Source: Pelargonium nanum (Eukaryota; Streptophyta; Magnoliopsida; Geraniales; Geraniaceae). From it: 36,635 nt of DNA. This document shows, one piece after another, positions 21,736 to 30,562 of this stretch (its first letter is position 1; every line of letters begins with the position of its first letter). The notes under the pieces are model-generated. The model saw nothing but the letters and a program-made list of their open reading frames with translations. It made no database searches and had not been told where the DNA came from. The translations under genes and the position numbers were made by a program. The stretch lies in NCBI GenBank assembly GCA_036897485.1, contig JAYMTF010000430.1, positions 1 to 36,635 of the forward strand. Direction: 5' to 3'.

Positions 21736-23799
21736 ATGGCCACCCACTACTATCACCACATTCTTTTCACCGTCGCCGCCGTCCTCCTCCTCCCCTCCGC
21801 ATATTCCATCGGTGTTAACTATGGCACCCTTGGGAACAACCTTGCCCCGCCCCGGAAAGTTGCCCAATTCCTCCAAACAAGAACCATCATAGACCGAGTC
21901 AAGATTTTCAACACCGACCCGGACGTCCTCAAGGCCTTCGCCGGCACCAACATCTCGGTGGTGATGACCGCCGCCAACGGGGACGTCCCCAAGCTGACGG
22001 ACAAAGACGAGGCCGCCAAGTGGGTCGAGAAACACGTCAAGCCTTTCTACCCCAAAACCAAGATCACATGCATAGGCATGGGGAACGAGATCTTGCACTC
22101 CCTAGACCCTAAGCTCATCGATAACCTTGTCCCGGCCATGAAGACCCTACATGGCGCTCTCGTCGATGCAGGCATCAAAGACATTAGAGTCGGTCTTGAA
22201 ACTTTTTATTAATACACACTTAGGGTGGCCCGTGGTAGGCAGGTGCCCACCCTAATTTGATAATTGATTTTAATGTTACGTTAAATTTGGTTGCAGGTGT
22301 CAACGCCATCGTCTCTAGGGATAATGGAGGCGTCAGAGCCCCCGAGCAAGGGGAAGTTTCGATCGGGATATTGGGAAGAGGGCGTGTTGAAGCCAATGCT
22401 CGAGTTCTTGAAGGAAACCAAATCGCCCTTCATGGTGAACCCCTATCCATATTTTGGGCGGGACCCTAAAAAGATGGACTACGCTACATTTCAGCCCAAT
22501 GAAGGGGAGGTTGACAACGTGACTCAGATCCACTATACAAACTTGTTTGACGCTATCATGGACTCCGTCTACTCCGCCATGGACAAGATTGGCTACGGCG
22601 ATGTGGAGATCATGGTGGCCGAGACCGGCTGGCCCTCCCTCGCCAACCCCGACGAGCCCGAAATCAATAGCAAGAGCGCCGCTGCCTACAATGGTGGTTT
22701 GATTAAGCATGTCAGCTCCGGCGTTGGAACTCCATTGATGCCAAACCGGACTTTTGAGACATACATTTTTGCGTTGTTTAATGAGAACGAGAAGCCCGGT
22801 CCGACCGCTGAGCAAAATTTCGGGCTGTTTAAACCGGATTTCACTCCGGTTTATGATTGTGGAATTATGCTCAAGAATCCGGTACGTACGTACTATCAAA
22901 TCTATCTATTACATTCATTATTTATTTGGGTAGATATGACATTTGTGGGATTATGCTCAAGAATCCGGTTCTTGAATTTTTTTATAAATATAAAATCATT
23001 TTAAACTTTCAAATACGGACCCAAGAGTTTTTTCGGTATAAACCATGAGATTCCTGAGCGAGACCGCAAACTCGGGGTTGACACCTTCAAGCCATTATAC
23101 CACACACAGTCATATAATCAATTGATTCGACTATTCTTTTCCACACCCGGCAGTGAGACAAGATTGGCTATGGCAATGTGAACCAATGCGTAATTGAGAA
23201 TATATTAAATAATTATTTTGCTGATGTGACATGTCATGTGTTAATTACGTAGGTCACTTGATACGCCGGACCGTTACGTACACAAAATAATTATTTAATA
23301 TATTTTCAATTACGCACTGCTGGTCCATCTAATGGAAAAATTCAGAAACCAAATTAGAGTTTTTAACGTACCTAAATAACTAACTCTTTATACATATACC
23401 CAGAAAAAAGATACCTCAACCAAATATTCAGGAGACTCACCGGCAAGTAGTCCGGCTCCCGGTCCCGGTGGATCCACGGAAGATAATCAAGGAGGACCCT
23501 CATCAGAAGGAGGCACGAGCCCGCGTACGAGCCCTAGTAAGAGCCCGAGTTCAGGTACGAGGAAAGGGAAGGACACGGATACAGGATCTAGCACGGGCAC
23601 AGGATCGAGCTCGGGCACGGGCAAGAATACGGTGACGGGCACAGGTACAGGTATGGCACCTGGGAAGAGTGAGAAGGGAGAAGCTGTCCCGTCGCCGGCC
23701 ACTGGGGCTGGAAACATGGTGTCGTCAAATGGCCTAGAGCAAATATTAGCAATGATGGTGGTAGCTCTGGTCATGGCTATGGATGCATTTTGGTGGTAA
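21736..23799 (+). CDS. GH17 beta-1,3-glucanase, secreted and probably GPI-anchored (477 aa)
   Basis: Exons 21736-22188, 22297-22881 and 23404-23799, all phase 0; the donor of intron 1 is an unusual GTCGGT, that of intron 2 a strong GTACGT. Residues 1-24 are a signal peptide, followed by the GH17 start IGVNYGTLGNNL. The acid/base Glu is E118 in GMGNE and the nucleophile is E260 in VAETGWPS; other GH17 landmarks are VSTPSSLGI, FMVNPYPYF, TFETYIFALFNEN and NFGLF. Exon 3 replaces the X8 (CBM43) module seen in many relatives with a Ser/Thr/Gly/Pro-rich spacer and a hydrophobic tail (QILAMMVVALVMAMDAFWW), as expected for GPI anchoring. It should hydrolyse 1,3-beta-glucan (callose) at the wall or plasmodesmata. 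The coding exons are much more GC-rich than the surroundings. Confidence 0.92.
22943..22969 (+). repeat. Duplicate of the GH17 exon 2 end, within intron 2
   Basis: This stretch matches 22857-22883, the last codons of exon 2 plus the donor GT, with one mismatch; both contain ATTATGCTCAAGAATCCGGT. The offset is 86 bp. It creates a second potential donor (CCG|GTTCTT), though a weaker one. Confidence 0.85.
23187..23316. mobile_element. MITE-like element in GH17 intron 2
   Basis: Terminal inverted repeats of 33 bp (23187-23219 and 23284-23316) begin TGCGTAATTG and continue through AATATATTAAATAATTATTTT, differing at one base. They flank a 64-bp interior with no coding capacity. Size and structure fit a miniature inverted-repeat element. 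The superfamily is not assigned because no target-site duplication is certain. Confidence 0.75.
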
Positions 23800-24436
23800 T
23801 AATTTATGAGTATGTTCATGGGAGGGACTGAGAGAAAGTTGATACAGGATGTATCAAGTTTTATTGGTCATGGATTGTGAGTTTGATAAACATTAATTTG
23901 TTATTATTGGATACATTCTTGCATTCATTTTAATGAATTTTGAAAGTTTTCATGTGTAGTGTGTTGAATATGGTTTATGGATCAAATTCGTGCCTATGTT
24001 TTATCTGATTTACAATCGAGTGATTGAGTTTTTCATATAAGTAAATGAATGGCTCAAATTATAAATTGTGACAATTTAATAGTTTGATTCAGGTGAGTTG
24101 TAATTTTTCGATAGAGAATAAAAGAAGAAATGTCAAACTTGGTTTAGATGAAGTCAAACCAAAAGAGACATTGAAAACAAATTAAAATTGACTAGTATAT
24201 ATCTCAATGAATTTATGAAAGTGAATTGACTTGTTAGATCAGTATTTTTTATGAGATGTCATTATTTTATTACTGGCATAGAAAAATTCGGGATCTTTTA
24301 TTTGGAGCAAGTACTGAGAGTCATGTTCCGTGACGAAGTCCAATGGTTGGCTGGCTTGCTAGCTAGAGGGTGTTTGGTTGGGGAGCTCGGGCATGCTCTA
24401 CCTGAGCTCTTGTCACAAAAACCTAAAAGGTTGTGG
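23800..24436. other. 3' UTR of the glucanase gene and intergenic DNA
   Basis: Probable 3' UTR for the first 150-200 bases, then AT-rich DNA. From about 24310 base composition shifts to G/C-richer sequence leading into the repeat at 24437. No gene is supported. Confidence 0.4.
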
Positions 24437-25020
24437 CAAGAGTAGCTTGGGTAAAGTGTTGCGCAAACTTCTTTTGGCCTTTGCCTTGCCCTTGTTTGGA
24501 CTTGGTCTTGTTCTCATTGCGATTGAGACTTGGCCAAGTGTTTTGGGCGCCCCCGAAAACATGTATAAGCACGAATTGGGACCTCGTATGTGACAAGGGT
24601 TTTGAGCGTCACTTGTGGACCTCGTACTTGTCGATGTTTTGAGAGCCTTTGTTGGAGCAAGTTTGCGGAGCCACGTTGGAGCAAGTTTGCGGAGCCACGT
24701 TTCGTGAGTAAATCCGTTGAGAGAGGGGGGGGAGAGAGATGGCTGGGGAACCAAAAAGATAGTCAAGACAGTGGCTTGGGTGGAGCGTTGCGTGAGCTTC
24801 TCTTCTCCTTTGTCTTTCCCTTGGTCTTGTTCCCTTTGTGTTATGGGACTTTGGCTAAGGGTTTTGGGCGCCGCTGAAAGTTTGTGTGCATGACTTGGGA
24901 CATCATACGTGTTGAGGGTTGAGTGTCACTTTAGACCTCGTATGTGCAGAGGTTCCGGGAGCTCTTTGTTGGAGCAAGTTTGTTGGCCCGTGTTCGGGAG
25001 TAAGTTTGCGGAGCCGTGAG
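24437..25020. repeat. Two diverged copies of a roughly 260-bp repeat unit
   Basis: Copy A (about 24437-24710) and copy B (about 24767-25020) share, in order: GCTTGGGT, TTTGGGCGCC, TTGGGAC, GACCTCGTA, TTGTTGGAGCAAGTTTG and GTTTGCGGAGCC. Copy A also has an internal perfect 24-bp tandem duplication (24651-24674 and 24675-24698, GTTGGAGCAAGTTTGCGGAG and four more bases). The block is richer in G and C than its neighbours and encodes nothing I recognise. Confidence 0.65.
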
Positions 25021-25924
25021 ACCAATGACGTGAAACACTTCATCCCATCTCCTTTTTATATCCCTTTTAATTGTCCTCTTCTTTCCAACAATATGGGCAA
25101 GAGCATTTCCTTTTCAACACTTGATAGAAAAATGTCAAGATAACTTAAGTTAAAAGGAGTAATGTCACTGTATAAACTATTTTTCAAAATCAGATGCACC
25201 ATATGAACACTTAATAAAAATGTCAACACTTTCTCTCAGACGACTCGACCCATAAAAGCCACCCTGGGTTGCCTTTCGACGGGCCATCATGTTGAGCATG
25301 ACCCTTTATTTTGCTTGTGAGCAATTCATCATGGCTTCGTTTCGGACTTATGTTTAGATCGATTTCTTCATTACTCTACTCCAATTTGGGTTTGTCTAAT
25401 AATGAATATTAATTGGACATATGTCACCTTATTAGTGGCTAAATTATTTTTAAAATTTTATATATCATAAGTAATAAAATTACATTTCACATATAAGATT
25501 AGTTTACAAATAACACGTGTCGACATCTAAATGAAATTTATTTTAATGCCGCCTCAAAAGATAAGTTGTCATGTCATCCAGAGCTAACAATCATTAACAA
25601 TGTAATGAAATAAGATAAAAATCAAATTTTGGGAATCGAAATAAAGTATAATTATATACAAAATTTATTACTTGTAATGCATCAACCTTCAACTAAATAA
25701 ATGAAATTCCCATAAACAGATAGTATAAGTCATGCAGCCCTATTAATTAGTTGACAACCCTTCATATTTGGCAGCCCTAGTGTATAGCTCTCTTTGCTTT
25801 GAAAAACTTGCCCCAAAATGACTACTAATACCACTTTTGTACTTTCCATTTTAGCCCTAGCTAGTGTAGTTTCATTTTCAACAAATAGCATTTACTAAAT
25901 GTTGATTATTGCACACATTGCTCC
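25021..25924. other. Intergenic region upstream of the LTP gene
   Basis: AT-rich, no gene or RNA supported. The right part is the LTP promoter region. I see no further repeat. Confidence 0.45.
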
Positions 25925-25936
25925 CTATATATAAAC
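25925..25936 (+). promoter_or_regulatory. TATA box of the LTP gene
   Basis: CTATATATAAACC is a strong plant TATA box about 45-50 bases before the ATG at 25979. It implies a very short leader of about 20 bases. Confidence 0.75.
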
Positions 25937-25978
25937 CATGCATCTTGTACTACTCATTGCTCAACAACAAAGATAGAG

Positions 25979-26416
25979 ATGGCTTATAAGGTGGCTGGCT
26001 TGATGATGATGTTGATGATAATCATGGTTAGTAGTGCAGCAAAAGCCGACGTTTCGTGCAGCGACGCAGTGAGCGCGGTGGCCTCATGCGTTCCCTACAT
26101 AACGAAAGGCGGTTCTGTGTCTAGCGATTGCTGCACCGGGATCTCTAACCTTTACGCGGAGGCCAGTACAACTCCGGAGCGCCAAAGCGTCTGCAAGTGC
26201 CTTGAAAGTGCCATTAAAGCTGTTCCTTCGTTTGATGCTAGTCTGCTCCTAGGGCTTCCGGACAAGTGCGGGCTTAAGATTCCTTACAAGATCAGCACAT
26301 CCACAAACTGCAGCAGGTACTTCATTAAATATTGCATACATTTTATGTTAATTACACCACTGATCACTTTGGTTGTTTTTATATATGACTTTGGTGGTTC
26401 TTGCAGTGTCAAATGA
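25979..26416 (+). CDS. Type 1 non-specific lipid transfer protein (115 aa)
   Basis: Exons 25979-26316 and 26407-26416. The second exon supplies only the last residues and the stop (T GTC AAA TGA), a position common for LTP1 introns. Residues 1-23 are a signal peptide ending AKA. The eight cysteines (27, 37, 51, 52, 72, 74, 97 and 111) have spacing C-X9-C-X13-CC-X19-CXC-X22-C-X13-C, exactly the type 1 pattern. The lipid-pocket motifs TTPERQ and IPYKIS are present. The secreted protein should bind fatty acids and phospholipids in a four-helix tunnel, with proposed roles in cuticle assembly and defence. The leader is short and the TATA box strong, suggesting high expression. If the intron were retained the protein would end in a long hydrophobic tail. 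Confidence 0.95.
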   Translation: MAYKVAGLMMMLMIIMVSSAAKADVSCSDAVSAVASCVPYITKGGSVSSDCCTGISNLYAEASTTPERQSVCKCLESAIKAVPSFDASLLLGLPDKCGLKIPYKISTSTNCSRYFIKYCIHFMLITPLITLVVFIYDFGGSCSVK

Positions 26417-26593
26417 TGAATAGGTGGACGATGGATTTGCAGGAGCATATCTGATAATAAGTTATTTACGTCTGGTTGGGGGCTTCAAAGTTTGTACTAG
26501 CTAAATAAAACAAATAAATGTATGCAAATTTACTTCGTTTGCATTGGGACTATATAAGGAAAAGTATTTTTATGTATAGTATTGAATAAATTT

Positions 26594-27206
26594 TACTCTT
26601 TGAATTTTCAATTGATTGTCTAACAATTGTTTTTTCAATATTTTTCAGTCAACTGATTTCTATTACTTGGTTGTTCACTTGTAATGTTTTGATCTAGCTA
26701 GTTGTTTGTGTTATATCGCGGATCATGACCCAAATCACTAATCGTTTGATTATTATATTATGTGTGGTTGTTTTCGGCCACTCGTTGCACCTGTGGCTGA
26801 AAGAAATGGAAACTTGAATATTCGAACCAAATTTACCTACGATGGATAACAGTTAGAATATTGATTACTCTAATTTTTGGATATAAGTTCAAATATTTCC
26901 AAATCAATTCCCGATTACTCGAAACTGAATTACCTTATTGAATAATAGACCGACTAAAGAATTTGGGTTCAGTTTCAAGTTCAAATGCTCAACCATTTTT
27001 TATTTTATTTTTATTTTACGTTCAATGGTAGAATATAACAACGATTCAATCAATTGTAAAAGAAAAAGATTGCAAGTAGTTGTAACACAACTAGATCAAA
27101 ACACTACAAGTGAATGACCGAAAATAAAATTTAGTTGATTGTAAAATATTGAAAAAACAATTGATTGATTATGTTAGACAATCAATTAAAAATTCAAAGA
27201 TTAAAT
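26594..27206. repeat. Foldback structure with inverted arms of about 120 bp
   Basis: The left arm (26594-26713) matches the reverse complement of the right arm (about 27080-27206). Shared blocks in order are CTTTGAATTTT, AATTGATTGTCTAACA, CAATTGTTTTTTCAATATTTT, TCAACT, TTCACTTGTA and TGTTTTGATCTAG. Weaker pairing extends outward (ATTTTTATGTATA against ATTTTTAATACAT). The spacer of about 366 bp has no gene. It could be a foldback or MITE-type element, or an inverted duplication able to form a hairpin transcript. Confidence 0.7.
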
Positions 27207-28324
27207 TAAGTTTACACTATATATGTATTTTTAATACATGGAAAATTACATTTTTATATTAATTAAATCTACTCAACTTGATGTAGCCAGTTTTTAGGTA
27301 TATTGTCAGTATTTGTTGACACGTCATCACACCACATCAGCTAAAATATCCACACATGTGCATGTCACATCAAACAAAATGTTTTTTTTGTCACCCATCA
27401 GACAAAATAAAATGTTTTATTATTCTTTTTACTTCACACACAACCAAAACATTGTCATTTTAGTTGTGAATGATGAAAAAAATAAGACGGTGGGATGACA
27501 TGACATGACATGCACGCGGGGACTCCGTGCCTGATGTGACGTGACACTTGAAAACTAATTACCTCAGTTGAGTGAGTTTAATTAATATAAATATGGCTTA
27601 CATGGGTCCAAACAAGACAAAACTCTAATTATGTGTTAAACAAAAAATGTTTTTTTTTTCTACTAATAATTAAATTTTTGTTTTACTTATATTAGATCCT
27701 AAGTTTGCCTTTATTCGGAAAAAAATTCTAAATTTGTCCCTGAAGCCAGCCAATGTCAAATATCCTAGTAACCGTGATTCAATAAACCGTTTACCCTTTT
27801 GTCCTTTTGGTCATTTAGTCGGTTAGATGAAATGAACAATTAAGATTCTACACATGTATGACGGCTACATACATTAATTATTTCCCTTTAAAAAAATTAG
27901 TAAAAAGTCAGAGAGGGCAGTTGATACGAAGTGCACCCACCGCAAATATAAATGGCTGCTCCGGTTGCATACTAAGAAGATTCGAGTAAATGACAGCTAT
28001 TTACTTCTTTATATTATTGTATATGTCTTCTTGGAGCAGACGCGTTTAAATTGAAACCATTAGCTTTCACTGCAACTAGTACCGCTACTACCTGCCGCCT
28101 TTGCCAACTTCTCTGCCCCACGAATTGCTAATTCCGCAGCTCAGTGGTTGGGTTGGGTTGAGTTGGTGCAATTATTTATGTCACACACACAATCTCTTTC
28201 ATTTTTTTTTATTTTTTTCTTCATATATATCTCACACGCACTCGCAGCCTACCACAAAAACAACTGTCTACAGCTTATCCCAACCGAACCTTCCCTTTAC
28301 TTACATTTCCTCTGCTTTTCCCCA
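27207..28324. other. Intergenic and XTH promoter region
   Basis: No gene supported. 27495-27513 holds a short TGACA repeat (GATGACATGACATGACATG), followed by TGATGTGACGTGACA (27532-27545), which contains a TGACG core recognised by bZIP factors. The ORFs between 28100 and 28400 are T-rich leader-like sequence, not genes. Confidence 0.4.
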
Positions 28325-28333
28325 ATATATATA
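28325..28333 (+). promoter_or_regulatory. TATA box of the XTH gene
   Basis: AATATATATACC lies about 65-70 bases before the ATG at 28396, giving a leader of roughly 35-40 bases. The sequence between is pyrimidine-rich, as usual for plant transcription starts. Confidence 0.65.
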
Positions 28334-28395
28334 CCATTCCTAATTGCTATGCCCATCACCTTTACACTTACATTTATCTATACTTCTCTACATTA

Positions 28396-29449
28396 ATGGC
28401 TTCTTCTTCTGCTTGCTTAATCTTGCTTCTTTGCTCTACTATGATGTTGCTTGCTTCTTGTGCTTCCAACTTCAACAAAGACTTCGACATCACTTGGGGC
28501 GATGGCCGCGGCAACATCATCAACAACGGCCAGGTCCTCACCCTCTCTCTCGACAAAGCCTCCGGCTCCGGATTTCAGTCCAAGAATCACTACTTATTCG
28601 GCAACATCGACATGCAGCTCAAGCTGGTTTCTGGCAACTCTGCTGGCACTGTCACTGCCTATTATGTAAGTTCACCATCACCATCACTATACCGTCATTC
28701 ACTGCCGAAGGGGTGAGCCGTAGTAGGCACTGGTCTATCCTGACTTGTCAATTGTTATGTGTTTTGTTCTGATCAGTTAATTGATATGCAGTTGTCCTCT
28801 CATGGGTCGGCATGGGATGAGATTGATTTCGAGTTCTTGGGCAACTTGAGCGGCGATCCTTACATTCTCCACACTAATGTGTTCACCCAAGGAAAAGGCA
28901 ACAGAGAGCAACAATTCTACCTCTGGTTCGACCCGACTGCTGATTTCCACACCTACTCCATACAATGGAATCCCCAGCGCATCATGTATGTAAAATACTA
29001 ACTACTACGTACCATTTCATATGGATATTGACATAGTAATTGACATCGTTTTTTTGTGTTGGATGATCAGTTTCTCGGTTGATGGCACGCCGATTAGAGA
29101 GTTCAAGAACGCAGAGTCGGTGGGTGTACCGTTCCCCAAGAGTCAGCCCATGAGGATTTACTCGAGTTTGTGGAACGCTGATGATTGGGCAACTAGAGGA
29201 GGGCTTGTCAAGACTGATTGGACCAAAGCTCCTTTCACTGCTTCCTACAGGAACTTCAATGCAAAAGAAGCTTGTGTTTGGTCAGGAAAATCATCTTGCA
29301 GCAAAGGTGAGGCTTGGCTTAGGCAGGAGCTGGACGCAACAAGTCTGAAGAGGATGAAATGGGCACAGAAGAACTACATGATATACAACTATTGCACTGA
29401 CAAGAAAAGGTTCCCCCAAGGCCTCCCTCCTGAATGCAACATCTCCTAG
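28396..29449 (+). CDS. XTH: Xyloglucan endotransglucosylase/hydrolase, XTH22/23-like (280 aa)
   Basis: Exons 28396-28665, 28792-28985 and 29071-29449. Residues 1-24 are a signal peptide. The GH16 catalytic motif DEIDFEFLG places the nucleophile at E100 and the acid/base at E104. It is followed directly by the N-glycosylation site N108-L-S that is typical of XTHs. The C terminus has the XET_C signature with four cysteines ([25 protein letters not shown]). Length fits the family (about 280-295). The enzyme cuts and rejoins xyloglucan chains in the primary wall during expansion. The short loop before FSVDG and the overall sequence fit the transglucosylase type (group I/II) rather than hydrolase-type III. 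By recollection it resembles TCH4/XTH22-XTH25, which are touch- and hormone-induced in Arabidopsis; exact orthology is unverified. Confidence 0.95.
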
Positions 29450-29694
29450 ACTACACTACAATTTTAAAATTCAATTCATTTCATTTCATATGTATATGTA
29501 ATATGCACCACATTGTAATATAAATTCTTTTTAAATAATTTCTACATATGTATATATATAATCGTGCTTGTTTATGTCATCTACTTGGCTTCTGCGGAGA
29601 CACTGTTTGTAGACATTGAGGTCAAACGTTGTTTTGTTGTTGGAGCTGTCACCAATTACTTCTAAACATTTTTCTTCTATAAGAGGTCTGACAC

Positions 29695-29749
29695 GAGATT
29701 TTTCCACGTGAGGTGGAAGGCTCCTACGCAGCTCATGTGGAAAAATCTC
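29695..29749. repeat. Short hairpin 250 bp downstream of the XTH gene
   Basis: Arms of 18 bp, GAGATTTTTCCACGTGAG (29695-29712) and CTCATGTGGAAAAATCTC (29732-29749), pair with a single mismatch around a 19-base loop. It lies outside the likely 3' UTR, so it is more likely a repeat remnant than an RNA signal. The left arm contains a CACGTG core. Confidence 0.8.
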
Positions 29750-30562
29750 AACCCCGTTTTGCTCATTATTTTGGATAGGTTAATGACTTAAACGCCCCTC
29801 AATTCATATCAGTTCTCCTACTGAAGTGCAATGTATCAACCATGAAAATAACACACTGCGGTAGATCTTAACGTGATATGAGTCAATTTCAAAATTATAT
29901 ATACATATTTTTACTATGTGATATGGTTAAAATTAGGGATTGTATTCCTGGTCCTCCCTTTTCTTTCTATGTATCCATAAAAGATAGGTACAATAGCAAG
30001 ACTTTTGATCATTTATTTCATTGTAAGGGTTTTTTTTTTTTTTTGGACTAAAGGAGGACTTCATGTATTAAACAGATCGGACAACGTCATAATTATTACA
30101 TATCCAAAGGGATTATCTCCCTTGCCTACCTAGCGAGGCTGATCTATGCGTTGGAGCAACAACTTGCCTATCTTGTCATTCAGCTGGACCCAACTTGGTT
30201 AAACTTAAAGGACAGTACAAACATATTTGCAAAGAAAGGCTATATATGCACAAACTCTGAAGATATTATAAATTATGTTGTACTAATCAGACCATAAAAT
30301 CAACCAAAGGTCACATCTGGCAACTTGAATCCATCCCATTCGTGTGTCCTTAACAAATACTGATAAAGAGTTCAGCAAATTGCCAATACAAGTGATTAAT
30401 AACTGTACATGATGAAATCCCTATACTTCCGTCAAACCAGAACCCAGAAACGAGATTAAAAACCGACAATTCCACGAACCCCACCCCACAAAACCTCTTA
30501 CTGTTGCTGGCGTTAACGGGTTTCACAACTTAGAGATTAATTGTGCCTTCCTCGGCACGCAA
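29750..30562. other. Intergenic and 3' UTR of the CBP60 gene, with a poly(T)-headed repeat
   Basis: 30029-30046 is a run of about 18 T. Sequence to its right reads, on the minus strand, ...ATACATGAAGTCCTCCTTTAGTCC followed by the A run, the look of a retroposon 3' end inserted in minus orientation. I found no matching target-site duplication. From about 30350 rightwards this is probably CBP60 3' UTR. Confidence 0.35.

Noticed and set aside
21727-22098. Antisense ORF of 123 codons across GH17 exon 1
   Set aside because: Same cause: a stop-poor complement of a GC-rich coding exon.
22333-22899. Antisense ORF of 188 codons across GH17 exon 2
   Set aside because: A shadow of GC-rich third codon positions on the coding strand; no family resemblance.
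24251-24877. Short overlapping ORFs in the 24-kb repeat
   Set aside because: Reading frames shift between the two repeat copies and no motif is conserved, so protein coding is not supported.
26317-26416. LTP reading through to a 145-aa product
   Set aside because: The extension is hydrophobic intron sequence; splicing at CAG|GTACTT and TTGCAG|T gives the normal 115-aa LTP end.
28101-28395. Two overlapping ORFs just before XTH
   Set aside because: T- and CA-rich promoter and leader sequence containing the TATA box; not genes.
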